A stretch of 64,000 bases of DNA, from the NCBI RefSeq assembly GCF_013426205.1, contig NC_089425.1, forward strand, positions 4,526,001 to 4,590,000, read 5' to 3'. This document shows, in pieces, positions 33,053 to 45,017 of this stretch (the first letter of the stretch is position 1; every line of letters begins with the position of its first letter). The notes beneath the pieces are model-generated. The model did not search any database, had not been told where the DNA came from, and saw nothing but the letters and a program-made list of their open reading frames with translations. The stretch is from Metarhizium brunneum (Eukaryota > Ascomycota > Sordariomycetes > Hypocreales > Clavicipitaceae). Both the position numbers and the translations under genes were made by a program.

Positions 33053-34261
33053 TCCACCTTGCTTGCAAATGTAGGAAGATGAATCTCTCTAGTCGTGGGA
33101 TAATTTAACAAAGAGTCTGGTGCTTTTCAAAACTGTTCATTGCTTAAATGTGTGTCCCTTACCTTATGGTGCTATTATGCCGAATTTATACGCCTTTTTG
33201 AACCTGGATAGGGCCGAATTGGCTCGGTGTCAGATATCCGTACCCATCGAAATTCGACTTGCAACAAAATTTGGCTTTCAGCGCGCACCACCCACCAACC
33301 ACAAATGATGATAGACTAAAATTTATACTAAAAGATAGCTAATAACGTAAATAATTAATGCATTAAAACATTTTATTTGTAAGTTCCTGTACAGCCATTT
33401 TATTCCAGTTTGAAGACACATTTTGGCGGCCACAACGGCTACAAATCGCCCTTGATAAGCCGCTGTTGGTACATGTACGGCCTGAAGCGGGATTGGCTGC
33501 TGCCGGCGACCTTGAATAACGCTGTGCACGATGGCTATCAGCAAGTTCGTTCATGCCGCCAATAAGCAGAAGTCGTAAGATATCTTGGTCTCGAAACAGT
33601 TCCTCCAGGCTGCCCACCAGATCGTAACCGAGCTTGAATCCGTGTAACTTTTCGCTCTCAGAAGCTGTAAGCGTAATCGTGGATAAAAACAACATGCGTA
33701 CGGTTGAGTGAGCGTCAGGTAATCTGTGGCCTAGCTTCAGTCCAAGTCATTTCCGTGTTTTGTGTACAATATTCAACCTCCAATAGAGAGTATTTGTCAC
33801 AACTCCCGCTAGAGTCATTACCGTGATTAATCTCGCATTCATGAATTTACAGCTACCTCGGATAATCTGCTTGTGAAGGACTTTGTGGGTTTGATAGCTT
33901 GCCTCTCGGAGGACTCTGCGGGTACATCCAGATGCCGCGGGATTATGGCCAATCACACCAAGTTCCGACGCCGCGAGCTCCGCAGGCAATTGCAGGGGAC
34001 GGATAACGTCTCGGAGGCATGGCAATAGAGGCTTCGGATGCTGATCCGTGACCATGGTACCAAAACCATGAGAGCCGAATTTTGGCTGAGAGCCAAAATC
34101 TCTTAAAAACTCGGCGACATGATGGGAGCCATCTGGTACAAAATTGTTTATGACCACCAGTAAATAGCATCTTATCAGACTCAGTTCTTATTTACTTCAT
34201 ACGCCTTGAGGCAGACAAGAGCCATCCACTACAGAAAGATACAGAGACGACGAAAACTGCC
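33053..34261. other. Intergenic stretch with two unresolved minus-strand frames
   Basis: Minus-strand frames at 33363-33695 and 33747-34157 have some protein-like stretches (for example DGSHHVAEFLRDFGSQPKF and KLHGFKLGYDLVGSLEELF). I cannot assign a family or join them convincingly. They could be remains of one decayed gene. Confidence 0.3.
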
Positions 34262-35098
34262 ATGGCTCCAAGTGCAACAACTGCTCCTGTTAAGGCCGCT
34301 GCGCCGGCTCCCAAAATCGGCAGCGAGCCCTTGCGGCCAAAGGAATACTTTGACAAGCGTTCGGCAGAAGAGATGAAGAAGAACCTCAAGATTCCAGAGC
34401 GGACCTTGCAGGAGATGATGGCCTGTGCATGCAGAATAATCTCCAGCAAACAGGAAGACGCGGGCATGACTGGCCAGATTAGTGCGCGTTCTGAGAAAGG
34501 CGACGGGTTCTACTGGACTCTACGCTTCGGCGTCGGCTGGGACGAGGCCAACCCAGAGGATATGATTGAGGTTGATGGCGATCTTAACACCGTGACGGGC
34601 GACGGCATGGCTAACCCAGCCACCCGCTTCCACCTTTGGGTCTACTCAGGTAGACCAGATGTCCACAGCATTATCCACACTCATTCTCCTTGGGTTCAGG
34701 CGCTGGCAGCCGCCGAGCAGCCTCTTGTTGTCTCTCAGATGGATATGACGCCTTTCTACAATAACTGCGCATTCCTCGGCAAGTGGCCGGGCCTGCCCAT
34801 TGCCGACGATGAGGGTGTCATCATCACAGCGGCCCTGGCCGACAAGAACTCCATTATCCTCGCCAACCACGGCATGCTCACGGCCGGGAAGAACGTGCGC
34901 GCATCTACATACCTAGCAGTTTTATTGGAGCGTGCGTGTCGTATTCAGCTGCGGGCAGCTGCTTATGGTCCTCCTAGGCCTGTCAACGGAGCTCTTGCTA
35001 AGGAGGCTGGTGCTTACCTTCTGCGAGATAACATCGTCAACTCTTCCTTTGAATACTGGTACCGACAGAGCAAGGGATTTGCCCCTATGTCTATATAG
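34262..35098 (+). CDS. Class II aldolase/adducin family protein
   Basis: A single exon of 278 aa. An Ala/Pro-rich N-terminal arm (about 30 aa) precedes the alpha/beta domain. The metal-site histidines lie in IIHTHSPWVQAL (HTH) and ILANHGMLTAG (NHG). TGQISAR, FYWTLRFGVGWDEANPED and DGDLNTVTGDGMANPATRFH match the family's substrate-loop order. Fungal members resemble L-fuculose-phosphate aldolase and adducin head domains, but usually have no assigned substrate. The gene is intronless, with a clean ATG (ACTGCCATGG context). The nearest plus-strand gene upstream is the GFA protein. The retrotransposon begins about 820 bp downstream of the stop. Confidence 0.88.
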   Translation: MAPSATTAPVKAAAPAPKIGSEPLRPKEYFDKRSAEEMKKNLKIPERTLQEMMACACRIISSKQEDAGMTGQISARSEKGDGFYWTLRFGVGWDEANPEDMIEVDGDLNTVTGDGMANPATRFHLWVYSGRPDVHSIIHTHSPWVQALAAAEQPLVVSQMDMTPFYNNCAFLGKWPGLPIADDEGVIITAALADKNSIILANHGMLTAGKNVRASTYLAVLLERACRIQLRAAAYGPPRPVNGALAKEAGAYLLRDNIVNSSFEYWYRQSKGFAPMSI

Positions 35099-35916
35099 AG
35101 GGCGCAACAAGGCGGGATCAGACTTCACTTCATTTGTCACAGCAATTAAGAACGGAACACACGCTATCGGTCAGAAGAATCAATTTAACCTGGACGAAAG
35201 GAAAGCTTCGTATATAAGACTGCGTTCAATCCCTTTTTGATAGCGAAGAATTGCAAGCACAATTCTGACTCTGAAGTCCTCTCTACTCTACACATCTGTG
35301 ACTAAGACAAGACTGCGTAAATAGATAGTAGGCGATATAGGAGAACTGTTTTTGACATTACCTACGAAGGCAACATGGTATATATGTAGCTATTTATTTG
35401 AGCATCAAGAAAATATTAGCAAAGATGTACAGTTTCTATATTAGCGACTTTTATTTCGGTACGCTGCCCCGTTATAACCTTATTCTTCTCGGAGGCTGTT
35501 GACTATCCATTCTGTTGAACAGCCCGTTATCTCCAGGATGCTATTAAACTAACCTATTGTCGCGCCTTTTTACGTGCTGAAAAAATAATAACAAAAAGTT
35601 ATGTTATTAATTTAAGTTATTAGGTGCAGGGTTTTATCCCGCAGATATTTAAAGTATATAGGTTGATTAATAGCATGTTATTTCACGTGGCTTATCAAAG
35701 ACTATATACTATTTGCGACCCTCTGCCCCCCCCCGATTTCACTTTATGTCAGATAGTATTTGAATAGTATTATTAATATTTTCCTGTAAAGCGTCCTCTG
35801 GATTAATCCGCAAAGAGATATTAACCAGACCTAATTACTTTATAAAGTAAGAATGTTTTTCTGCTAAAAGAGGTTTCGTAAAGTTATCTGCTAGTATATT
35901 TGTAGTTGGTACCTAC
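35099..35916. other. Intergenic stretch before the LTR element
   Basis: It is the 3' flank of the aldolase gene, increasingly AT-rich toward the element. A C10-11 run lies near 35726. No gene is seen. Confidence 0.5.
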
Positions 35917-35921
35917 TAAAC
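35917..35921. repeat. Target-site duplication, left copy (TAAAC)
   Basis: The five bases TAAAC directly precede the left LTR. The right copy after the right LTR is TGAAC (43732-43736). The single G/A difference is the type produced by RIP. Confidence 0.7.
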
Positions 35922-36357
35922 TGTAACGGCTAAGGTTCCCAAGGGATAAACTAGTCGTAGTTTATATTAGCAGAGCTATTAAGGCAGTTAATCTAAGCAG
36001 TTAGGTGTTATATTAGTAATAGGTTATAAATTATAACTAAGTAATTAAAGTTAAAGAGTTATAAGTAAAGCTTATTTAATATAATAATTAGTATTAAAAG
36101 CTAAAAAGCTAAAGTCTATTTATAAAGTAAATTTAAGGGTCCTTATATACTATAATTACTAGTTATTATAAAGGTAAGTATTCTTAATACTTACTTCTAA
36201 ATACTAATAAGTATTATATATACTTACTTATAATAACTAAGTATTTTTCTTATTAGTCTTATTATACTAACTAATATTTTATAGCCTATTATGCCTGTAT
36301 TGCCTAGTAGCTCTATATAGCCGGCCTAACCTATAGCCTATATACTAGGTTATAATA
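35922..36357 (-). repeat. Left LTR (436 bp)
   Basis: It begins TGTAACGGCTAAGGTTCCC and ends ACTAGGTTATAATA. Aligned to the right LTR without gaps, almost all differences are C/T or G/A. This copy kept its outer TGTAACGG start but lost the CGTAACA end (now TATAATA). Confidence 0.9.
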
Positions 36358-39357
36358 TAATATCCCCTCTCTTATAGTCTTATCCTTAAGATCTAAGCCT
36401 TATTTTATAAGTAATTCCTTTATTCTTTTCTTTTTATTAGTAAGTTCCTTTTTCTTTTTATTCTTTATAATATTTTTTTAATACCATATTTAGTTATATT
36501 ATTATTTCTTATACCTAAAAGCAAAAAGATCCCTTATTAAAAGCTCTTTTTACCTTATAAAATAATTACTTAATTAATTCTATTAAATTATTTAATTATA
36601 ATATTATATTATATTTCTTTTATTTTACCTATAGTCTTTATTATAAGATAATTAAGCGTTCTTTTAAGTATAAGGAATATATATAGTAGGAGCGTTTTTA
36701 TAATGCTTTTAGTATTATAATTAGCTTATATAGGTGTTCTTTTTATATATTACTATTTTTTATTAATAAGTATCCTTATAATTAATTATATTATTTTTAA
36801 ATTAAAATATTTAGATTAAGAGAAAAAAAAAGTAAAAAAGTAAATACTTAAGGCTTAGGCTAAGTTAAATAAAGTGCTGGCTTATCTAGTATAATTACGC
36901 TATTAAAAGCAGTAGTTAATTACTAAGGGTTAATAAATAACTTACTTAGGTTTATAATTATTAAATAAGTTAAAGAAGGAGAAGTATTATAAATTTAAGG
37001 CTATTATTAATATATAATCTCTAAGTATTATTAACGTGTTAAATTAGAACATTATATTTAAGGATACCTTATTAAATACTACTGGTAATATTATTATAAT
37101 AAGTGCTAATAATTTTTTAGGTGCTTTATAGGTTCTTATATATTTTTCTTATCTTTATAGCTTTTTTATTTAATAAGATATTAGTATATTTTATTTCTTA
37201 TTCTTATATCTAAGATTTATTCTACTTTATATTTTATTTTATTTATAACTTTAATATTTTCTTTTATTAGTATATTATTTAGTGCTTTCTTAAAAAGTAA
37301 AATATATACTATAAAATAATTCCTTATAATCTTTAATAATAAAAGTTTATAGTTATTTATTAATATTCTTTTCTTAATAGTAAATAGTCCTAATTTTTTA
37401 TAGTTTAATTTATTATTTAATTATATTATTTTAATATTTTATTAGAGTAGGTAAACTATATTTCCCTCCCTAAAAATTAGTCCTTTTAATCTTTTATAAT
37501 TATAATATTATATTATTTTATTTTATATAAATTCTAATTTATATCGTATTTCTTTATATAATCTCTTTAGTTTATTTGCTTATAGTATTATTTATTTTAC
37601 TTATAATCCTTTATATTATATTTAAAATACTTTAGGATTAAATCTATAATTAGTATAGGCTAGTATTTGCTTTATTAATTCTAATATTAAGCTATTATAA
37701 GCTAATTACACTATAAATAACTATTTAACCTAATTATCCTATTAATAGTTAATATAATATTATAAATACTATTTAAGTATCTGGTTTAATTTTTCTGTTT
37801 ATTTATTTATTTATAGGTAATATATAGTACTTAACTTATAATTTATTTTAAGTTATATTATAAGTACTTATTAAAACTTAAAGGTAAATATACTTCTTTT
37901 ATCTAATATAATTTCTTTTAATAGCTTATAATTACTTATTATTATTTATAAAAATATATATATAAGTTCTTTTATATTACTTACTTTTTTATATAATAGA
38001 AAGTATTTATACTTTATAAGTCTATTTATAATTATAAATATACTATTATATTTTATATTAGTTATTAGTTCTTTTAATATTAATAGCTTTATAATATAAT
38101 TAAAAGCTATTAATTCTTATAATTATATTAATACTAGTAATAATTATAGTTCTTTATATAGCTTATATTATAAAGCCTTACTTTTTTTATATTATATATA
38201 TTTATTAATAACCTTTTTAATTATTTTCTTAATTCTTAAGAAATCGTATTATTATTATATTTTATCTAGTATTTTATGGATTCCTTAGTATTTATAAGCT
38301 AGGTATTTATGTATTTCTTTAATATATTCTTCTTATAACTTTAGTAATATCTAGATTTTCTTTTTATATATTAGTACTTCTCCTAGGTAGTATATATATC
38401 TTATTAGTATATTCCTAATATATTATATATTATTTATTACTTATTAGTATATTTTATTATATATTAGGTTTTTTTTTTATACTTTTAATATAATATTTAA
38501 TTATTTTTACTAAAAGTTATTATTTTTATTAATTTTAAGGAGTTATTTTATTATTATAAGTACTTTTATATTATAATTATTTTTTTAACTTAAAGCATTT
38601 ACTTATTTATTCTTAGATCCTTTTTAATAAATAATTTTATAATTAAATTCTAAAAAATATTTAACCTATTAAATTTATTATTTATTTAATTATTATATTA
38701 TTATAAAATAAGAGATATTCTTATAATTAATATATACCTTAACTTTATATTTACTTCTTATAAAATAATATTTAAATTTCTTAAAAATATTAATAATTAC
38801 TAAGAATTCTTTATTATAAATAAGGTAATTAAGTTTTACTTTATAAAGTTTCTTTAAGTAAAATATAATAAGATATAATTTTTTATTATTATTTTTTTAT
38901 TTAACTTATATTTTTAAAGTAAAGTTTAATAAGTTAGTTTTTAATTTTTTTTTTTTTTTAGGTTAAAAGTTCTTAAAATAAGTTTAAATATAATAAGTTC
39001 TTTAATTTTATTAAAGGTATATTATACCTTATTATTTTAATTTTATTACTTATCCTTCTTAATAAGTTTATTTAAGGGTATTATAATTTTATTATAGCTT
39101 TTAATAAATCTTTTATAATAATTTATAAAGCCTTTAAAGCTTTATATATCCTTAATATTCTTTAATATTAATTAATTTCTTATTACCTTAATCTTTATCT
39201 TTTTTATTTATATTTTATTTAATTATATTATATATCTTAAAAAGTCTACTTCTTAGGTATAAAATTTACTTTTTATTAGTTCTACTAGTAACTTTACGTT
39301 TTATAGTGCTTATAATACCTTATATATATATTCTTTATAGTTTTTTAAGGTTTTTAA

Positions 39358-39394
39358 GAAAATTAATATATTATTTAGATATATTACTATAAAA
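39358..39394 (-). pseudogene. Mutated reverse-transcriptase active-site segment
   Basis: The minus-strand reading is VIYLNNILIF. The catalytic YLDD pair is replaced by NN, consistent with two GAC/GAT-to-AAC/AAT changes. Confidence 0.65.
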
Positions 39395-42300
39395 TTATTT
39401 AAATATTTTTATAGTATATTATTAATTATTTATTAAAATATTATTAGTATATTAGTAAGCTTAAATAATATTACTAGGTATTTAAATAATTTAAACTTTA
39501 TTCTAAAAGCTATCTTTTATTTATAGCCTTTCTTTATTTAAATTAAATTATATACTTCCTTTAGGTTTAAAGCAGTAAACTAATTTATTTTATATAATTA
39601 GTCTTATAATTCTAATATAAGTAATAATAATATTTAATCCTTTATAATAATCATATTTAATTACTAATAATCTACTATTAACCATAATTTTTTCTTCTTT
39701 TTTAGAATAAATATAACTAAGTATTTAGCTTTTAATATAAATACTTTAATATAGCCTTTTACTAGTATTTTATTAATATATTCTTATAGTATTTTAAGTT
39801 CTTTTATATTTAAGTTATAAATCTTATAAAATATTATTAATTTTTTATTTATTAAGTTAATTTAATAATCCTATTAATTATATTCTAATAGTCTGGTTTT
39901 TAATTCTTTTATAAATAATTTTTTATATTTTTAGTATTTCTTAGAAATATTCTTAAGTTTTTTTTTTTTTATTATTAAGCTTTTATTATTTTTATTATTC
40001 TTATTTTTCTTTTCTTCTTTAAGTTTCTTATTTATATTTATAAGGTCTTTTCTTAAGGTAATAATAACCTTTTAGATTTTAGCTTTTATCTTCTTATTAC
40101 TTATTATTATTTATATCCTAGTTTATAGTATTATTAAGGTTATTATAATAGATCTAATTATTTTAATTACTTTTTTACTACTTATTTATTATTATTAATT
40201 CTTAAATAACTTACTTAAAGGTTCTTTTTTTTTAGAACTTTATTTATAAGCTAAGTTATAATAAAATTTTATTCTTTCTTTTAAATTTTATTAGTTTTAT
40301 TAGCTTAAAGTCTTATTTTACTTTAATTAGCTTATCCTTTAGTTAATTAGTAGGTTACTCTCCTATAACTATAAGTACTTTAATACTAAGTTATATTCTA
40401 ATATATTTATAATATTAAGTTAAATTACTTTTAAATAACCTTAAATTTATACTTTAAAATAATTAGTCTCTTAATTAATAATTCTATTATTATAAGTAAA
40501 AAGTTTTCCTTTAATATTAATTAACTTATATAATACCTTTTTATGTTTTTATAATAATTAATAATAATTTATAACTCTAAGTAAAATATAATTACTTATT
40601 ATACTATTATTTATAAGTATATAAATATAATATCTTATAACTTTAGTATCTAATACTATCTTATTACTTTATTTATTCTAGGTTATATTAAGGGTTATTA
40701 GTATCTTTTTTTTTATACTAGCTTATAGCCTTTTTATAAATAATATACCTTATTTTTTAAGTTTTTTAAAATAAATTCTTTTATAATTTATTATTTTATT
40801 TCTTAATATTATTTTATAAGTCTTATTTTATTTTATAAGTACTTAAAGTAAAACCTATTATTAAATATTTAATATAAGTAATTATAAATTTAGTTTTTTA
40901 TTTTTTTATATTTTTTATATCTTAAGTTATTATAATTTATTATATATTTCTTATTATATCTAGGGTTAAACTTTTATTTATTATATTACTTATTTAACTA
41001 TTATTTATTATAATATATTAATTTTATAATTCCCTTAAGGTTTTTTTATTTAAGTATATCTAATACTTATTATATTTATTTATATACTACTAGTATTTTA
41101 TATTATTACTTATACTACTTTTTAGCCTTATTTATTATATATTTTAAGTAATTTAATAATAGGTATATTATATAGTTTTTTATTTTATATTAAGGTAATT
41201 TAAGTAATAGCTCTCTTTTATATATTAGGATCTTTTCCTTATATATATATTAATATTATTACTTATTTTTTATATATATATATAATTAATATATATCTAA
41301 TTTATATATATTTATAAAATCTATATAAGCTTAATATTTAATAAGTATATTTAAATTAGGTTCTAAGATTATTATTTAATTATTATTAATTATTTTTACT
41401 CTTTATTTTAAGAGTTCTTATTTAAAGTATAATACTTTAATTAAATATTCTTTTATTTTAATTAAAAATATATCTAGTTATACCTTAGTTTAAAAGTATA
41501 CTTAATATATTATAAACGTGTATAATACCTATATTAAATGTATATATTTTATGTATTTTAATAAAAGTTTAGAATTATTTTCCTTTTTTTCTTTTAGAAA
41601 CTATAATATTTAGTTTTTTATTACCATAATAATATCTATTACTAGAATAAGAATTATAAAATGTTTTCTTATTAATATAAGAAAATATTATTATATAGCT
41701 TATTTTTATATAATTATTAGCTTTATAGGCGTTTTTTTCTTACTTTATTTATTTTTAAATACTTTTAAAGTATCTAAGATTATATTATTATTATTAACGC
41801 TTATTTCTCTTACTTTATTTTTTAGTTTATTAAAAGTAATAAGGATTTATATATTTTATTTCTCCTTATATTATTATTCCCTTTAAATTTTTCTTATTTT
41901 TACTTATTATTATACCTAATTAAGAATTTCTTAGTATAAGTTTTTATTTAAATATTTTAATAATTTTAGTTTATAAAGTTTCTTTTATCTTATTATTATA
42001 AGTATTCTTTTTTTTATTAATTATTTATTTAGGTTTTCTTATACTAATTATTTAATTACTTATAATTTATTTCCTATAAAATTTATAATTTTCTTTTTTA
42101 GTTTTCTTAGTTCTTTTAGAAACTATTCTCTTTCTTATTTATTACTTATATAAACGTAGTAATTATTATTATAATAAAAAGTCTAATTAAGGTTCTTATA
42201 TTCTACTTTTAATTTAATAACTTTGATTTTTTATTAGTTAATAAAATTAAGTTATTTTTTACCTTTTTTTAGTACTAGCTTTTATTTTTTCTTAGGTTTC

Positions 42301-43295
42301 TTATATTTATTAGTAAAATATCTTAGTTTTTTATAATTATAATATTTCTTTTCCTTTTTATTATTTTTCTTAGTAATATTAAGCTTTATTTATTTAGGGT
42401 TAAAAGTATAATTATAAGTAATAAATTTATTATACTTTTTATATTAATTAGCTTAGTAACTTTTCCTTTTAATAAGGCTTTAGGTTCTTTTACCTTATTT
42501 CTTTTATATATATTATTAATATTATTTATTATTAATTTATATTATTATAATAATATAATCTAATAAGTTATTTAGTTTATTCTTTTTATAAAGTTTATTT
42601 TTAACTTCTTCCTTAAATCCTTTATAAAAAGCTAATATAAAAGGTTTATCCTCTTAATTAAGCTAAAATATAAGTTATTTAAAGTAAGCAGTATAATCAG
42701 ATATTAATCTCTTTTACTTAAGCCTATTAATATAGTACTTAATAGCTTTAACTTTATTAATTATTTTAAAGGCCTTTTTAATAGCTTTTTTAAATTTATT
42801 ATAACTTTTAAAAATAATATTAGTTTTTTCTTTATAATTATTTTTTTCTTTATTAAAGTAATCCCTTATAATAAGTTTAAATTATATAAGTATTACTCCT
42901 ATTATATATTCTCTTATATAAAATATCTTAATAAAGGATTTTTTTATTTTATTTAAGAATTATTAGTAATAAGCTTTAAGTTAAGTAAGGAATCCTTAAA
43001 GTATACCTAGGGATTTATTATATAATTTTAGTACTTTAGGTTTAAGGATTTCTCTTAAGTTCTTTTTAATTATAATAATAATTATAGCTTATTTTTATTA
43101 TTCTTCTTTTATTTATTAAACTTATTCTTAAAAGTATATAATCTTAGTAAGTATTTTATAAATAAAAATAATTATTAGTTTTTCTTAGGTTTTATTTAAT
43201 CTAAATATAATAATAATCTTATATAATACTATATTAATAGTTATTAGGTATTACTTAAAGTAACATAGTAATAATCTAAATAAAAGCTTTTAATA

Positions 43296-43731
43296 TATAA
43301 TAATTAAGGTTCTTAAAAGATAAACTAGTTATAGTTTATATTAATAAAGCTACTAGGGTAATTAATCTAAGTAATTAGGTATTATATTAATAATAGGTTA
43401 TAAATTATAACTAAGTAATTAGAGTTAAAAAGTTATAAGTAAAGCTTATTTAATATAATAATTAGTATTAAAAGCTAAGAAGTTAAAGTCTATTTATAAA
43501 GTAAATTTAAGGGTTCTTATATATTATAATTATTAGTTATTATAAAGGTAAGTATTCTTAATACTTACTTTTAAATACTAATAAGTATTATATATACTTA
43601 CTTATAATAACTAAGTATTCTTCTTATTAGTTCTATTATATTAACTAATATTCTATAGCCTATTATACCTGTGCTGCCTAGCGGCTCTATATAGCCGGCC
43701 CAACCTGCAGCCTACGTGCTAGGTCGTAACA
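43296..43731 (-). repeat. Right LTR (436 bp)
   Basis: It begins TATAATAATTAAGGTTCTT (the mutated form of the left LTR start) and ends CTAGGTCGTAACA. The last 70 bp kept a GC-rich form (CGGCTCTATATAGCCGGCCC), whereas the left LTR is partly mutated there. Confidence 0.9.
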
Positions 43732-43736
43732 TGAAC
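43732..43736. repeat. Target-site duplication, right copy (TGAAC)
   Basis: It pairs with TAAAC at 35917-35921. Confidence 0.7.
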
Positions 43737-44469
43737 AGTAATTTTGTTATATCTATAAATCTGTCTTAGCTAGAGGTTGTGGATGTTAACATGTTTTAGT
43801 TTTGATATTAGTTGTGGTCTCTCTTTCTGGATTCTACTGTTTGTTAATTATCGCAGAGAATATAAACTTGTTATTCAGGATTAAACTCTATTTGTTGGAA
43901 TAGCCGGTATAGAGATATTATCTCCCCTCGCTGTGTGAGGCAGTAATAAGAGCTCAGCTTCAGTTGTCAATGTGGTTACAATTTTCTGTTTCGAAGACTG
44001 CCACATAATTGCCTTGTTAAATAACTTTTACTAGGTAACCCTATCATGTTATAAGACTTATTATTAATTAAGCTTATTATTAAAAAAGAATTAATTATTA
44101 TTTCTATTCTTCAGAAGGGTTCATGTCTTTTATCCTTAGTTTAGAAGACTTCTCAGCTACCTGATTTTATGATATCTAGTAATTACGTTAAGTCTGCTTG
44201 TTCAACTAACAGAGGAAGATTTATCTGACACAAAACGTGATAGTTATTGAGGCTGCAAATAAAAAGGCATATACTAACGCCAAAAAGTGGTTTTTGAAGC
44301 TGTAAAAAAGGCACGTAAATAGCGTATAACTTTAGTACTAGAACTACTAGAAATTCATAACGAACAGGACGTACAAATTATGCGAAGAGGTTAATTGAGC
44401 TATTAGGCCTAAAAAGTGCCCGAGCTGCTAATCTGCCCGCACTTTGGTGATGCGAGCCAAAGCGAGCCC
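43737..44469. other. Intergenic stretch after the LTR element
   Basis: No open frame of note. The sequence returns gradually to normal base composition. Confidence 0.5.
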
Positions 44470-44493
44470 AAAAAAGTAGGGCGTGGCACGAGT
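44470..44493. repeat. Single arm of the ACTCGTGCCACGCCC repeat family
   Basis: The reverse complement begins ACTCGTGCCACGCCCTAC. It is a right-hand arm with no matching left arm found upstream. Confidence 0.6.
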
Positions 44494-44503
44494 AATAGCA
44501 AGA

Positions 44504-44830
44504 TAGAGCCGGAATCTACCCCGTACAAGACCTCAAATACGAAGCCCCATAAAAAATGCAGAACATATTTTCGGAAAACTAACCAATAAAAATACTATCC
44601 GCTCCGTACCTAGCACGAAGTAGGTAGTGGGGTATAATAGCAAAGAAATTACTAGCCGGTGCTGTGGGCCCCACACCTTGACCAGCGGGTAGAGCCGGAA
44701 TTTACAAGACCGCGGAAAGTCCCGCAAAGAATGCAGAAAATACTTCGGAAAACTAACCAATAGAAGCATTATCCGTTCCGTACCTGGTAGAGGGGTAGTA
44801 GAGTATTACGACCAGTAAATTACTAGCCGG
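44504..44830. repeat. Imperfect tandem duplication upstream of the DapA-type gene
   Basis: Units at 44504-44659 and 44690-44830 both start TAGAGCCGGAAT and share CGGAAAACTAACCAATA and CCGTACCT. Both end ATTACTAGCCGG. The second copy ends 188 bp before the start codon of the lyase gene. A minus-strand frame (44533-44769) over both copies is a by-product of the repetition. Confidence 0.7.
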
Positions 44831-45017
44831 TTTAGGGTTCTAGTTTATAGAAACGGCTAAGTGCGGATGTACCGGAAGTATTTATATTGACTGCCAGGAT
44901 AGAACCTTGACCCTTTTGGCCGCCTTGAAGCAGTTCCTATATTTATATAAATTCACAGACAAAGATATTCTACAAAAGGAGTTAAGCATAACAACCATCC
45001 TAACAGTCTCTTTCAAT

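Larger units (their letters stand above)
35922..43731 (-). mobile_element. Complete, RIP-degraded Ty3/Gypsy-like LTR retrotransposon (7.8 kb)
   Basis: Two 436-bp direct repeats bound an AT-rich interior, with TG...CA-type ends (TGTAACGG at left, CGTAACA at right) where not mutated. Orientation is minus. A purine-rich tract (reverse complement of TATCCCCTCTCTTATAG) abuts the left LTR as a polypurine tract would. Reverse-complement translation near 39358-39394 gives VIYLNNILIF, the reverse-transcriptase VYLDD(I/V)LIF motif with both aspartates changed to asparagine by G-to-A. All reading frames are destroyed, so the element is dead. The gypsy assignment rests on this one motif and the general structure; gag, integrase and RNase H could not be read by eye. 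Confidence 0.85.

Noticed and set aside
36358..43295. Search for a CRISPR-like or regular spaced repeat array in the AT-rich interior
   Set aside because: The repeated AT words are low-complexity products of transition mutation without constant spacing; the LTR structure explains the block.
44533..44769. Minus-strand 78-codon frame with an internal repeat (LLLVSFPK / LLVSFPK)
   Set aside because: The protein repeat simply mirrors the tandem DNA duplication upstream of the lyase gene.
44907..45017. N-terminal extension of the DapA-type frame
   Set aside because: The 37 extra residues precede the first conserved strand, are hydrophobic but not like a clean signal peptide, and probably represent 5' leader sequence.
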